A stretch of DNA of 64,000 nucleotides, taken from the NCBI GenBank assembly GCA_019118765.1, contig DWYI01000081.1, positions 1 to 64,000 on the forward strand, in the 5' to 3' direction. A program made the position numbers and the translations under genes. The notes under the pieces are model-generated. The model saw nothing but the letters and a program-made list of their open reading frames with translations. It was not told the origin of the DNA and did no database searches. Shown piece by piece: positions 8,011-17,015 of this stretch. The stretch is from Candidatus Allofournierella merdavium. Lineage in GTDB: Bacteria > Bacillota > Clostridia > Oscillospirales > Ruminococcaceae. Every line of letters begins with the position of its first letter. The first letter of the stretch is position 1.

Positions 8011-8310
8011 TCAGAGATCGAACCCGTCGAAGGCTTCGCCCCGCGCCTCCCCGCCGCAGTTGCAGAAAGCCTCGTCCTGCCAGCTGCCCAGGGGGTCGCA
8101 GCGGAGCGCCTCGTCCAGCGCTGCTTCATATTCCCGGGCGAGGGCCCGCTCTTCGGGGCTGCCCGTCAGCATGGCCTCCTCCAGCAGGGCGGCCAGCGCC
8201 GCCGCCTCGCCCTGCTCCGTCAGGCGCCAGGCCAGCGTTTCGGGCCCCGCCTCCCCTTCGCTCAGCCCCCACCGCCCCGCGAGGGCAGCCAGGTTTTGCC
8301 GCAGCGTCAT
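8011..8310 (-). CDS. Hypothetical protein
   Basis: A 99-residue acidic, alanine/leucine-rich protein, predicted mostly helical, ending with a small cysteine patch (CNCGG) near residue 86. I recognise no family. Its ATG overlaps the stop of the DUF1413 gene by 4 bases (ATGA), so the two are co-translated and probably work together. Coding is supported by the overlap and the shared promoter and terminator. Confidence 0.65.
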   Translation of the reverse strand: MTLRQNLAALAGRWGLSEGEAGPETLAWRLTEQGEAAALAALLEEAMLTGSPEERALAREYEAALDEALRCDPLGSWQDEAFCNCGGEARGEAFDGFDL

Positions 8311-8669
8311 TGTACCGCCTCCTTCGGGTCTGTCTCGTAGAGCTGCACGTTGGAGCTGTTCTTGCCGGCGGGGCGCACGCCGGGCAGCTTGCCGCTGCGT
8401 ACGCAGTGGTAGAAGGTGCGGCCCAGCGAGAGTTTCAGCCCCCGGTCCAGGGTGTCCCAGTCGTCGAACAGGCCCATCACGGTGAAGGGCTGCCCCGCCG
8501 GCCGGGCCGCCGCCCGCTTTTTCAGCGTTTCAAAGCGCTCCTCGAACACCCGGTCGCACAGCGGGAACTGTTTGACGCACTGGGCCAGCGGCAGCCCGTG
8601 CTCTTTGGCCAGCTTTTTTGCCAGCGCGTGCTCCTCGTCGGTGAGGGTCACAGAGACGATCACAGACAC
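8307..8669 (-). CDS. DUF1413 domain-containing protein
   Basis: A 120-residue protein. The first ~40 residues (VSVTLTDEEHALAKKLAKEHG) resemble a ribbon-helix-helix DNA-binding N-terminus; residues about 60-110 match DUF1413 (FTVMGLFDDWDTL, LGRTFYHCVRSGK, ending NSSNVQLYE). Role unknown; small two-gene cassettes of this kind are often regulators or antitoxin-like (inference). GTG start with AGGAGGT 5 bases upstream. First gene of a two-gene operon with its own near-consensus promoter at 8725-8753. Confidence 0.75.
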   Translation of the reverse strand: MSVIVSVTLTDEEHALAKKLAKEHGLPLAQCVKQFPLCDRVFEERFETLKKRAAARPAGQPFTVMGLFDDWDTLDRGLKLSLGRTFYHCVRSGKLPGVRPAGKNSSNVQLYETDPKEAVQ

Positions 8670-8724
8670 AAAAACACCTCCTGCGTCTTGCTCTGATGAT
8701 TAGTGGAAACCAGACTTTTTCCTG

Positions 8725-8753
8725 ATTATACACAAAAATCTGTGAAGTGTCAA
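8725..8753 (-). promoter_or_regulatory. Sigma-A promoter of the DUF1413 pair
   Basis: TTGACA, 17 bases, TATAAT on the minus strand, a perfect match. The -35 overlaps the first bases of the upstream HD-gene terminator stem. Confidence 0.85.
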
Positions 8754-8783
8754 GGCCCCGCCGGTTTTTGCCGGCGGGGCCTT
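8752..8783 (-). terminator. Terminator of the HD-domain gene
   Basis: A 13-bp perfect stem (8752-8764 with 8771-8783, 6-nt loop). The U-tract on the minus strand is only two bases, so efficiency is uncertain. The stem core GGCCCCGCCGG is shared with other terminators in the window. Confidence 0.65.
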
Positions 8784-8795
8784 TGCGTTTCAAGT

Positions 8796-9365
8796 TTATT
8801 CCTTCGGCCCGAGGCCCAGCGCGTCCATCTCGCCGCGCATGCCCTCGATGCACAGGCCGATCACCTCGGCCAGATCCATGCCCAGCATATCGCACCCCTG
8901 CTGGATCACCGCCCGGTCGATCTTGGCGGCGAAGCGCTTGTCCTTGAACTTCTTCTTCACGCTGGACACCTCCAGGTCGGACAGTCCGCCCGGCCGCATC
9001 CGGGCGGTGGCCCCCACCAGGCCGGTGAGCTCGTCCACCGTGAACAGGCTCTTTTCCATGTCGGTCAAGGGTTCCACGTCGGTGCAGAACTCCCACCCGT
9101 GGGACAGGATGGCCCGGATGGTCTCCTCGTCCACGCCGGCTTCGCGCAGGGGCTCGGCGGTGTGGTGCAGGTGCTCCTCGGGGAACTGCTCGTAGTCGTA
9201 GTCGTGCAGGTAGCCCACCGCTTTCCAGTATTCCTCGTCCGCGCCGAAGTGGCGGGCCATGGCGCCCATGGCGGCGCTCACGCCGAGGGCGTGTTCAAAC
9301 AGGTGATCTTCGGTGGTGGTGCCCGCCAGCAGCCGGCGGGCGGTGTCCATGGTAAGTCCGGGCAT
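8796..9365 (-). CDS. HD domain-containing phosphohydrolase
   Basis: A 189-residue protein of the HD/HDIG superfamily of metal-dependent phosphohydrolases. Seen: His at about residue 25 (EHALGV) and the metal-binding pair in YLHDYDYEQF near residues 53-55, then a second histidine-rich segment (EHLHHTAEPL) near 65 and SHGWEF near 88. Substrate unknown; related proteins act on nucleotides or are simply annotated HDIG proteins. Monocistronic, with a promoter at 9399-9427 and a terminator at 8752-8783. The start ATG at 9365 follows AAGAGGT; an inner ATG lies five codons on. Confidence 0.88.
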   Translation of the reverse strand: MPGLTMDTARRLLAGTTTEDHLFEHALGVSAAMGAMARHFGADEEYWKAVGYLHDYDYEQFPEEHLHHTAEPLREAGVDEETIRAILSHGWEFCTDVEPLTDMEKSLFTVDELTGLVGATARMRPGGLSDLEVSSVKKKFKDKRFAAKIDRAVIQQGCDMLGMDLAEVIGLCIEGMRGEMDALGLGPKE

Positions 9366-9398
9366 GAATGACGACCTCTTTTCCGTTGGTTTTTCACC

Positions 9399-9427
9399 AT
9401 TATAACGCGCAGGGCAAAGAATTGCCA
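9399..9427 (-). promoter_or_regulatory. Promoter of the HD-domain gene
   Basis: TGGCAA, 17 bases, TATAAT on the minus strand, about 35 bases before the start codon. Confidence 0.7.
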
Positions 9428-9457
9428 GAGCACGGGGCGGAAAAATTCAGCTCGAAG

Positions 9458-9486
9458 TGGACAAGCCGCCCGTTTCTGCGTATGAT
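9458..9486 (+). promoter_or_regulatory. Promoter of addB-addA
   Basis: TGGACA, 17 bases, TATGAT; 5 of 6 matches in each hexamer. It lies about 38 bases before the addB start, divergent to the HD-gene promoter. Confidence 0.75.
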
Positions 9487-9523
9487 ACAAACATGAGACT
9501 TTTTTCGCGGGGAGGCAAGACCC

Positions 9524-12500
9524 ATGCTGCAATTGGTTTTGGGGCCGTCGGGCAGCGGCAAATCGGGGTATCTGCTGGGGCGCATCCGGGAGCGGGCCCT
9601 GGCCGGGCAGCGCAGCCTGCTGCTGGTGCCGGAGCAGTTCACCTCCAGCACCGAGGGCCGCATCTACGCCCTTTTGGGGGACGAATACTCCGGCCGGGTG
9701 GAGAGTTACAGCTTCACCAGCCTTTCGGAAAAGCTGCTGAACGTCTACGGCGGCGCGGCGGTGCGCACCCTCACCGACGCGGGCCGGGCGGTGCTGGTGC
9801 GCCGGGCGCTGGAATCCATGGGCGACGCGGTGCACTATTACAGCCGCCACCGGCGCAGCACCGCCTTCTGCGAAAAGTGCGCCGAGACGCTGGACGAACT
9901 GAAGAGCGCCGGCGTGAGCGCCGCCCAGCTGGAGCAGCTGGCGGCGGGGGCCGGGCCCTCGGGGGAAAAGCTGCGGGAGCTGGCGGGGGTCTACGCCGCC
10001 TACCAGGCCCTGCTGGAGGGGGCGGCCATGGACCCGGCGGACCGGGTGGCCACCGCCGCCGCGCGCCTTTCGCCGGAATTTTTTGCGGACACCGCCGTGT
10101 TCATCGACGAGTTCGACACCTTCAACGCCCCCAAGCGGCAGCTGCTGGAGCGCATTTTGTGCTGCGCGCCGGCGGTGACGGTGGCCCTGTGCGCCGACGG
10201 CCTGGAGGACGCCGAGGGGGGGCTGGGCCTCTTCAGCGGGGCCAAGAAGATGGCCGGCGCGCTGCGGCAGATGGCCCGCAAGAACGGGGTGGCGGTGGCT
10301 TCGCCGGTGCTGCTGACGGAGGATATGCGCCACAAAAACGCCCCGGACCTGGCCCGGCTGGCCGCGCTGCTGGCGGGCAGCACGCCTGAAGCCGGCGGGG
10401 CCGACCCGGCACAGCTCACCCTGCTGCGGGCGGAGGACCGCCAGACCGAGGCGAAGCTGGCGGCGGGGGCCGTGGCAAAGCTGGCCCGGGCGGGGGTGCC
10501 CTACGGCAGGATGGCGGTCATCTGCCGGGACGCCTCCCAGTACCTCGCCGCCGTGCGCTACGAGTTCCGGCTGGCGGGCATCCCCCTTTTCTTTGACGAG
10601 CCGGCCAGCGCCGAGCACGCCGCGCCCCTGCGGCTGGTGAAGGCGCTGCTGAGCCTTTTGCGCCGGGGCGTCTCCACCGAGACGGTGCTGGCCGCGGCCA
10701 AGACCGGGCTCACCAGCCTCTCCGAGGCCGAGCTCTGCGCGCTGGAAAACTACGCCTACACCTGGCAGCTGTCCGCCGCCCAGTGGCAGCAGCCCTTCAC
10801 CCTCTCGCCCGCGGGCTTCGGGGGGGAGATGCGCCCCGAGGACGCCGCCCAGCTGGCGCTGGCGGAGGCCGCCCGGGCAAAACTGGTGCCGGTGCTGGCG
10901 AACTTCGCCGCCGCAGGGCGCAAAAAGCCCGCCGCCGCCCTGTGCGAGAGCCTGTACCGCACCATGCTGGCCCTGGGCGCGGAGGAAAAACTCACCGCCG
11001 CCGCCGGCCGGCTGAAGGAGGAGGAGGGCATCCCCGCCGCCGAGGAGGCGGTGCGGGTGTGGAACCTGGCCTGCGACCTGCTGGACCAGATGGCCCTGCT
11101 GCTGGGGCAGGAGACGCTGCCCGCCGGCGAGTACGGCGAACTGTTCGACCTGCTGGCCCGCACCACCGACCTGGGGCACATCCCCCAGAGCCTGAACGCG
11201 GTGATCTTCACCACCGCCGGCCGGATGCGGCTGGACGAACCGGACTACTGCTTTGTGCTGGGCCTGGCGGAAGGGGAGTTCCCCGCCGCCCCCGGCGACC
11301 GGGGCCTGCTCACCCACGCCGAGCGGGACGCCCTCATCCGGCAGGGGGTGGAGATGCCCGACTGCTTTGAAAACCGCATGGTGCGCGAGCAGGTGTGCTT
11401 CTACAAGGCCCTCACCGCCGCTGCCAAGGGGGTGTGGATGAGCTGGGCCGCCGGCCCGGCTGGCCTGCCCATGACCAGCGCCCTGGCGGGGGCGCAGGCC
11501 TGCCTCGCCCCCGCCGCCCCGGCGCTGGAAACGGCGGACCTCGCCGCCACCCCCGCCGCCGCGCTGGACCTGCTGGGCGCCGGCTGGGACGCCGCCAGCC
11601 CCTCCACCGCCGCTCTCTACGAGGCGGTGGAGGGCAGCGAGGCGGGCAAGACGGCCCTGGAGCCGGTGCGCCGGGCGGCGCTGGCCGAGCCCTTCGCCGT
11701 GCGGGACACCGCCGCCATGCACCGCCTTCTGGGGGACCGGCTGCGCCTGTCGCCCAGCCGGATGGAGCGGTATTATTCCTGCCCCTTCTCCTATTTCCTC
11801 GAATATGTGCTGGGGGCGCGCCCCCGCAAGCAGGCGGCCCTCACCGCCGACCAGACGGGCACCCTGGTGCACTACATCCTGGAACAGGCCCTGCAGCGGG
11901 CGGGGGATGGCTTTGTGGACCTCTCGGAAACGGAACTGGCGGATCTCGCCGCCGCCGTGGCCCGGGAGTATGTGGCCGCCAACATGCCCGGCGCCGGGGC
12001 CCGGTTTGAATACCTCATCCGCCGGCTGCAGAAAAGCGCCGCGGCCCTGCTGGCCTTCATCCAGGCCGAGCAGCGCCAGGGGGCCTTCCGCCCGGTGGCC
12101 TTCGAGCTGGGCATCGGCGACGGGCCGGACCAGGTGCCGCCGGTGGTGCTCACCACAAAGACCGGCGAGACGGTGCGGATGGTGGGCAAGATCGACCGGG
12201 TGGATGCCTGCTGCCAAGGGGGCAGGACCTGGCTGCGGGTGGTGGACTACAAGACCGGCAGCAAGGAGTTCCTTTTGGAGGACGTGCGCCGGGGCCTCAA
12301 CTGTCAGATGCTGGTGTACCTGTTCACGCTGGTGCGAAAGGCCGGCGATAAATTCAAAGACCCCGCCCCGGCGGGGGTGCTCTACCTGATGGCCGACCCG
12401 GCCCCCACCCGCGCCGACCGGGCCACCGCCGCCGAAGGCCTGGACTACAAGGTGGAGGGCGTGGTGGTCGGCGAGCCGGAGGTGCTCGCCGCCATGGACA

Positions 12501-12745
12501 GCGCCGCCACCGGCCTGTATGTGCCGGTGCGCTTTGACAAGGCGGGCCAGCCCCGCCTGAGCGAGGCCCTCACCTCGGTGGAGGAGCTGGCGAAGCTGGA
12601 GAGCGACCTGGACGGCCTGGTGGTGCAGATGGCGGAAGAACTCTACGCCGGCAGGATCGACGCCGCGCCGCTGGCCGAGGGCCGCAAAAAGGAGACCCAC
12701 TGCCGCTTTTGCGACTACCGCAACGTCTGCCGCCGGCAGGAATGA
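9524..12745 (+). CDS. addB: ATP-dependent helicase/deoxyribonuclease subunit B
   Basis: AddB subunit of the AddAB complex, which resects double-strand DNA ends for RecA loading. At 1073 residues it is a little shorter than Bacillus AddB (about 1160). Seen: N-terminal Walker A loop GPSGSGKS (residues 7-14), helicase-like middle, and C-terminal PD-(D/E)XK nuclease (RVVDYKTGSKEF near 905). The iron-sulfur nuclease cysteines are visible: one in YYSCPFSYF near 750 and the CRFCDYRNVC cluster at the very C-terminus. Strong GGGAGGCAAG ribosome binding site. addA follows after 14 bases; together they form a dedicated operon. Confidence 0.96.
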   Translation: MLQLVLGPSGSGKSGYLLGRIRERALAGQRSLLLVPEQFTSSTEGRIYALLGDEYSGRVESYSFTSLSEKLLNVYGGAAVRTLTDAGRAVLVRRALESMGDAVHYYSRHRRSTAFCEKCAETLDELKSAGVSAAQLEQLAAGAGPSGEKLRELAGVYAAYQALLEGAAMDPADRVATAAARLSPEFFADTAVFIDEFDTFNAPKRQLLERILCCAPAVTVALCADGLEDAEGGLGLFSGAKKMAGALRQMARKNGVAVASPVLLTEDMRHKNAPDLARLAALLAGSTPEAGGADPAQLTLLRAEDRQTEAKLAAGAVAKLARAGVPYGRMAVICRDASQYLAAVRYEFRLAGIPLFFDEPASAEHAAPLRLVKALLSLLRRGVSTETVLAAAKTGLTSLSEAELCALENYAYTWQLSAAQWQQPFTLSPAGFGGEMRPEDAAQLALAEAARAKLVPVLANFAAAGRKKPAAALCESLYRTMLALGAEEKLTAAAGRLKEEEGIPAAEEAVRVWNLACDLLDQMALLLGQETLPAGEYGELFDLLARTTDLGHIPQSLNAVIFTTAGRMRLDEPDYCFVLGLAEGEFPAAPGDRGLLTHAERDALIRQGVEMPDCFENRMVREQVCFYKALTAAAKGVWMSWAAGPAGLPMTSALAGAQACLAPAAPALETADLAATPAAALDLLGAGWDAASPSTAALYEAVEGSEAGKTALEPVRRAALAEPFAVRDTAAMHRLLGDRLRLSPSRMERYYSCPFSYFLEYVLGARPRKQAALTADQTGTLVHYILEQALQRAGDGFVDLSETELADLAAAVAREYVAANMPGAGARFEYLIRRLQKSAAALLAFIQAEQRQGAFRPVAFELGIGDGPDQVPPVVLTTKTGETVRMVGKIDRVDACCQGGRTWLRVVDYKTGSKEFLLEDVRRGLNCQMLVYLFTLVRKAGDKFKDPAPAGVLYLMADPAPTRADRATAAEGLDYKVEGVVVGEPEVLAAMDSAATGLYVPVRFDKAGQPRLSEALTSVEELAKLESDLDGLVVQMAEELYAGRIDAAPLAEGRKKETHCRFCDYRNVCRRQE

Positions 12746-12759
12746 GAGGGGGAGGAACC

Positions 12760-15700
12760 ATGCAGTTCACCAAAGAACAGCAGGCCGCCATCGACCACGA
12801 GGGCTCGGCCCTGCTGGTGAGCGCCGCCGCGGGCAGCGGCAAGACCGCCGTGCTGGTGGAGCGGGCGGTGCGCCTGCTCACCCGGGAAAAGGACCCGGTG
12901 CCCGCCGACCGGCTGCTCATCGTCACCTTCACCCGGGCGGCGGCGGCCAGTCTGCGGGCCAAGCTGGCCGCCCGGCTGGCGGACGAGCAGCTGAAGCACC
13001 CGGAGCGCACCTTCCTGCGCCGGCAGCGCATGCTGCTGCAGCGGGCCAGCATCGGCACCATCGACTCCTTCTGCCTGCAGCTGGTGCAGACCCACTTCGG
13101 CAAACTGGACATCCCGCCGGACTTTACCACCGCCGAGGGGCCCCAGCTGGCCCGGCTGCGGGCCGGGGCGCTGGCCGACGCGCTGGAACACGCCTACGCC
13201 GACCCGGACTTCTGCGCCTTTGCCGACCTGTACGGCAAGGGCCGCAGCGACAAACAGGCCGCCCGGGTGCTGGAACAGCTCTACGACTTCCTCTCCAGCA
13301 TGCCCTTCCCGGAGAGAAGCCTGCAGGCGCTGGCCGACGCCTGGGCCCAGGACCGCCCCCTGGATCTCACCGACTGGGGCAAAGCCCTGCGGGCGGAGGG
13401 GCTGCGGGGGGCCCGGTGCGCCCTGGGCCTGGCCCGGGAGAACCTGGCCGAGGCCACCCTGGACGGCCAGCTGGACAACTACCTGCCCGCCCTTCAGTGC
13501 GACGTGCAGGCCGCGCAGGCGGTGGAGGCCGCCGTGGCCGCCGCCCCCTGGAACGACATTCTGGCCACCTTCCGGCAGCTGCCCTACCAGCCCCTCAAGG
13601 CGGTGCGGGGCTACAAGGGCTGCCGCATCGAGCGCATCAAGGCCCGGCGGGAACTGGTGAAAAAGATCCTGGCCCGCCTGCAGGAGACGGTGTTCGTCTG
13701 CACCGAGGAGGAGTTCGCCGCCGACCGGGCCGCCGCCGCGCCGCTGGTGGCCGCCCTGGCCCGGGCCGAGGGGGATTTCATCGCCCGCTTCTGGCAGGCC
13801 AAGGCAGAGGAAAAGACCCTGGAGTTCAGCGACGTGGAGCACCTTGCCCTGCGCCTTCTGCAAACGCCCGAGGGCGGCCGCACCGAACTGGCCGACCAGC
13901 TGTGGCGGGAGTACGCGGCGGTGATGGTGGACGAGTACCAGGACACCAACGCCCTGCAGGACGCCCTCTACGCCGCCCTGGCCGCCCCCGGCGGGGAGGA
14001 CCTCTTCTTTGTGGGCGATCTGAAACAGAGCATCTACCGCTTCCGCCAGGCGGACCCGGAGGTCTTCCGGGACAAGTTGGCCCGCTACGCCCCCTACGGC
14101 CGGCCCGGGCCCCAGAAGGTCTTTCTGGACGCCAACTTCCGCAGCGCGCCGGGGGTGATCGACGGGGTGAACGCCCTCTTCGAGGCGCTGATGAGCGACG
14201 AGGTGGGCGGCGTGGACTACGGCCCCGGCGAAAAGCTGGTGCCGGGCCTGGGGGACCTGGCGGCCTACGGCGGCTACGCCGGCGGGTGCGAGGCGCACAT
14301 CGTGGAGGGGGACGGGGGCACCGCCGCCGAGGCGGCCTTCATCGCCCGGCGCATCCGGGAACTGACCGACGCCGCCTCCTCCTTCACCGTGCGGGACGGC
14401 GCGGGCGGCCGGCGCCCCGCCGCCTTTGAGGATTTCTGCATCCTCACCCGCAGCCGCACGAGCTTCGACGTCTACGCCGACGCGCTGGAGGCGGCGGGCA
14501 TCCCGGTGTATGTGGACCGGGCGGAAAACCTGCTGGACGCGCCGGAGGTGCGGCCGGTGGCGAGCCTTGTGCGGGTGCTGGATAACCCCGCCCAGGACGT
14601 GCACCTGGCGGCGGTGATGCTGGGCCTCGGGGGCTTTGAGGCGGACGATCTGGTGCGGCTGCGCACCCTGCGGCCCGCCGGCAGCTTCTACGGCGCGGTG
14701 AGCGCCGCCGCCGAGCCGAAGACCGCCGCCTTCATGGCCTGGCTGCGCACCCTGCGCCGGCTGGCCCAGACCCTGCCGGTGGACCGGCTGATGGAGGAGA
14801 TCTTCCTGCGCACCGGCTGCCTTGCCGCCGCCGGGGCCATGGGGGAGGGCGAGGCCCGCCGGCAGAACCTGCGGCGTTTCGCCGCCTTCGCCGCCGACTG
14901 CGGCAAAAACGGCCTGTCCGGCGTGGTGCGGGCCATGGACGCGGCCCTGGCCGAGGGCGGCGTGCCCGGCCCCGAGCAGGGCCAGAGCCGCCCGGGGTGC
15001 GTGTCCATCATGACGGTGCACCGCTCCAAGGGGCTGGAGTTCCCGGTGGTCATCGCCGCCGGGCTGGACCGCCCCTTCAACCGGGAGGACCTGATCGCCC
15101 CGGTGGTGCTGCACCCCCGGCTGGGGCTGGGGCTCACCCTGCGGGCCGGTTCGGGAGGCGCCTACGCCACCGCCCCCCTGCGGGCGGTGCAGGCCGCCCA
15201 GACGGCGGACGCCGTCAGCGAGGAGATGCGGGTGCTCTATGTGGCCGCCACCCGGGCCAGGGACCGGCTGCTGCTCACCATGGCGCTGAAGAACCCGGCA
15301 AAGGCCCTGGAGCGGCTGGCGGCCCAGCTCACCCTGGGCGGCCGGCGGCCCGCCTACCTTTTGCAACACTGCGCCAGCCGGGCCGACTGGGTGCTGCTGG
15401 CCCTGCTCACCCACCCGGCGGCCGGGGCGCTGCGGGGGCTGGTGAACGCGCCGGTGCCGGTGCGCCCCCGCCCCCTGGCCGACACAATGACCGTCGCCTT
15501 CCAGCAGCCGGAGGAGACGCAGCCCGCGCCCCCCGCCGCCGCCGGCCTGCCCGCCGCCGCGCCGGACGCGGACCTGGCCGCCGCGCTGGCCGCCCGCCTT
15601 GCCTGGCGGGACCCCCGGGCGGCGCTGCAAACGGTGCCCGCCAAGGTCAGCGTCACGGCGCTGGCCCACACCGGCGAGGAACTGGCCCCCGCCCGGCCGG

Positions 15701-16233
15701 CCTTCATGTACAAAGAGGGCCTCACCGGCGCGGAGCAGGGCAGCGCCCTCCACGCCTTTTTGCAGCACGCGGACCTGGCCGCCGCGGCCCGCGACCCCGA
15801 GGGGGAGGGCCGCCGCCAGCTGGAGGCAAAGCTGCTGACGCCCGAACAGCTGGCCTGCCTGCCCTTTGAGCAGCTGCGCCGCTTTTTTGAAAGCGACGCC
15901 TTCGCCCGGCTGCAAAGCGCCGGGGCGGTGCTGCGGGAGTACGCCTTCATCACCGCCCTTCCCGCCGGGCAGGTCTCGCCCGCCGCCGGGGGGACCGGCG
16001 CCCGGGTGCTGGTGCAGGGCGTGGCCGACGTGGTGCTGGAATTTGACGACCACCTGGAGATCCTGGACTACAAGACCGACCGGGGCAAGAGCGCCGAAGA
16101 GCTGGCGGCGGCCTACGCCGCCCAGCTGCGGATGTACGCGGCGGCCATCGGGCGGCGGTTTTCAAAGCCGGTGACGAGGCTCACCCTTTACAGCTTCCGG
16201 CTGGGGCGGGAGATCGATGTGCCCGTCGCCTGA
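12760..16233 (+). CDS. addA: ATP-dependent helicase/nuclease subunit A
   Basis: UvrD-family helicase and nuclease subunit of AddAB. 1157 residues, slightly short for the family. Motifs in order: Walker A SAAAGSGKT (about 20-28), motif II VDEYQDTNAL (about 390), GDLKQSIYRFRQADP (about 420), motif V TVHRSKGLEFPVV (about 752), motif VI EEMRVLYVAATRARDRL (about 823), and a C-terminal RecB-type nuclease DYKTDRGKSAEELA with QLRMYAAAI at the end. The ATG at 12760 follows GGGGGAGGAA; the open frame reaches back into addB but lacks a start signal there. No overlap with addB (14-base gap). Confidence 0.97.
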   Translation: MQFTKEQQAAIDHEGSALLVSAAAGSGKTAVLVERAVRLLTREKDPVPADRLLIVTFTRAAAASLRAKLAARLADEQLKHPERTFLRRQRMLLQRASIGTIDSFCLQLVQTHFGKLDIPPDFTTAEGPQLARLRAGALADALEHAYADPDFCAFADLYGKGRSDKQAARVLEQLYDFLSSMPFPERSLQALADAWAQDRPLDLTDWGKALRAEGLRGARCALGLARENLAEATLDGQLDNYLPALQCDVQAAQAVEAAVAAAPWNDILATFRQLPYQPLKAVRGYKGCRIERIKARRELVKKILARLQETVFVCTEEEFAADRAAAAPLVAALARAEGDFIARFWQAKAEEKTLEFSDVEHLALRLLQTPEGGRTELADQLWREYAAVMVDEYQDTNALQDALYAALAAPGGEDLFFVGDLKQSIYRFRQADPEVFRDKLARYAPYGRPGPQKVFLDANFRSAPGVIDGVNALFEALMSDEVGGVDYGPGEKLVPGLGDLAAYGGYAGGCEAHIVEGDGGTAAEAAFIARRIRELTDAASSFTVRDGAGGRRPAAFEDFCILTRSRTSFDVYADALEAAGIPVYVDRAENLLDAPEVRPVASLVRVLDNPAQDVHLAAVMLGLGGFEADDLVRLRTLRPAGSFYGAVSAAAEPKTAAFMAWLRTLRRLAQTLPVDRLMEEIFLRTGCLAAAGAMGEGEARRQNLRRFAAFAADCGKNGLSGVVRAMDAALAEGGVPGPEQGQSRPGCVSIMTVHRSKGLEFPVVIAAGLDRPFNREDLIAPVVLHPRLGLGLTLRAGSGGAYATAPLRAVQAAQTADAVSEEMRVLYVAATRARDRLLLTMALKNPAKALERLAAQLTLGGRRPAYLLQHCASRADWVLLALLTHPAAGALRGLVNAPVPVRPRPLADTMTVAFQQPEETQPAPPAAAGLPAAAPDADLAAALAARLAWRDPRAALQTVPAKVSVTALAHTGEELAPARPAFMYKEGLTGAEQGSALHAFLQHADLAAAARDPEGEGRRQLEAKLLTPEQLACLPFEQLRRFFESDAFARLQSAGAVLREYAFITALPAGQVSPAAGGTGARVLVQGVADVVLEFDDHLEILDYKTDRGKSAEELAAAYAAQLRMYAAAIGRRFSKPVTRLTLYSFRLGREIDVPVA

Positions 16234-16250
16234 TTTTTTTCAAAAACCGC

Positions 16251-16279
16251 TTGACACCGCGCCCGGCGCGTGGTAAGCT
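16251..16279 (+). promoter_or_regulatory. Promoter of infC-rpmI-rplT
   Basis: TTGACA, 17 bases, TAAGCT, immediately after addA. Predicted transcription start near 16286 gives a leader of about 150-170 bases. Confidence 0.75.
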
Positions 16280-16285
16280 ATTCGG

Positions 16286-16435
16286 GTAAAGAAAGCAGCT
16301 GACGGTTTGCCGCCGCGCTCACCTTGAGGCCCTCCGGGCCCGGGTCAACACGCTCCGCGCTCCTTGGGGGGCGCTGCGTCTTGTGTGTTCGCGCGGCTGC
16401 CGGAAATCGGCGGCCGCGTTCATTTTTCCGGGCAA
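16286..16435 (+). promoter_or_regulatory. infC leader with terminator-like hairpin (L20/IF3 leader type)
   Basis: A GC-rich leader between promoter and infC. It ends in an 11-bp stem (16392-16402 with 16408-16418, one G-U pair, 5-nt loop) followed by a T-rich tract (16419-16427), which looks like an attenuator. In Firmicutes this operon is controlled by L20 binding to the infC leader; assigning this leader to that mechanism is inference from position and layout. Confidence 0.7.
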
Positions 16436-16990
16436 ATGAGATGGGGGTGTATCCAAATCGCTACCAACGGCAAAAAAGAGATCGAGATCAACGAGGCCAT
16501 TCGTGACAGGGAAGTCCGCCTGATCGGCGCGGACGGCAGCCAGCTGGGCGTCATGTCCGGCCGGGAGGCGCTGCGCCTGGCCCAGGAGCAGGACCTTGAC
16601 CTGGTGAAGATCGCGCCGCAGGCACAGCCGCCTGTGTGCAAGATCCTGGACTACGGCAAATACCGCTTCGAGCAGCAAAAGCGCGAAAAGGAAGCCAAAA
16701 AGAACCAGAAGACCATCGAGATCAAGGAGATCCGGCTGTCCCTGAACATCGACACCAACGACTTCAACACCAAGGTCAACCAGGCCGAGAAGTTTTTGAA
16801 GGCCGGCCACAAGATCAAGGTCTCCATCCGGTTCCGCGGCCGCGAGATGGCCCACACCAACCTGGGCCTCGAGGTGGAAAAGCGCTTTGCCGATTCCCTG
16901 CCCGACGCGCAGGTCGACAAGGCTCCCAAACTGGAGGGGCGCAGCATGCAGATGTTCATGAGCCCCAAGCCCGGCGCCCAGCAGAAGTAA
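16436..16990 (+). CDS. infC: Translation initiation factor IF-3
   Basis: IF-3 binds the 30S subunit, prevents premature 50S joining and checks the start codon and initiator tRNA. The N-domain begins INEAIRDREVRLIGADG; the linker and C-domain contain PPVCKILDYGKYRFEQQK and IKVSIRFRGREMAH, both hallmarks. ATG 16436 gives 184 residues but has no ribosome binding site, whereas an in-frame ATC at 16457 lies 7 bases after GGGGGTG and would give 177 residues. IF-3 genes often use rare AUU/AUC starts for self-regulation, so ATC may be the true start. First gene of infC-rpmI-rplT. Confidence 0.93.
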   Translation: MRWGCIQIATNGKKEIEINEAIRDREVRLIGADGSQLGVMSGREALRLAQEQDLDLVKIAPQAQPPVCKILDYGKYRFEQQKREKEAKKNQKTIEIKEIRLSLNIDTNDFNTKVNQAEKFLKAGHKIKVSIRFRGREMAHTNLGLEVEKRFADSLPDAQVDKAPKLEGRSMQMFMSPKPGAQQK

Positions 16991-17015
16991 CACAAAATCT
17001 TAGGAGGAACGAACA

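Noticed and set aside
8025..8046. A tRNA-like GATCGAACCC sequence
   Set aside because: It lies within the 3' end of a coding region and no cloverleaf can be drawn around it. I saw no tRNA in the window.
4461..8129. A 1222-residue open frame on the minus strand
   Set aside because: It runs antisense through the DUF362, ispE, spoIIR and PG-binding genes; a shadow of GC-rich coding sequence with no family match and no ribosome binding site.
9278..12700. A 1140-residue minus-strand open frame
   Set aside because: Antisense to addB; compositionally biased (Gly/Ala/His) and without domain motifs.
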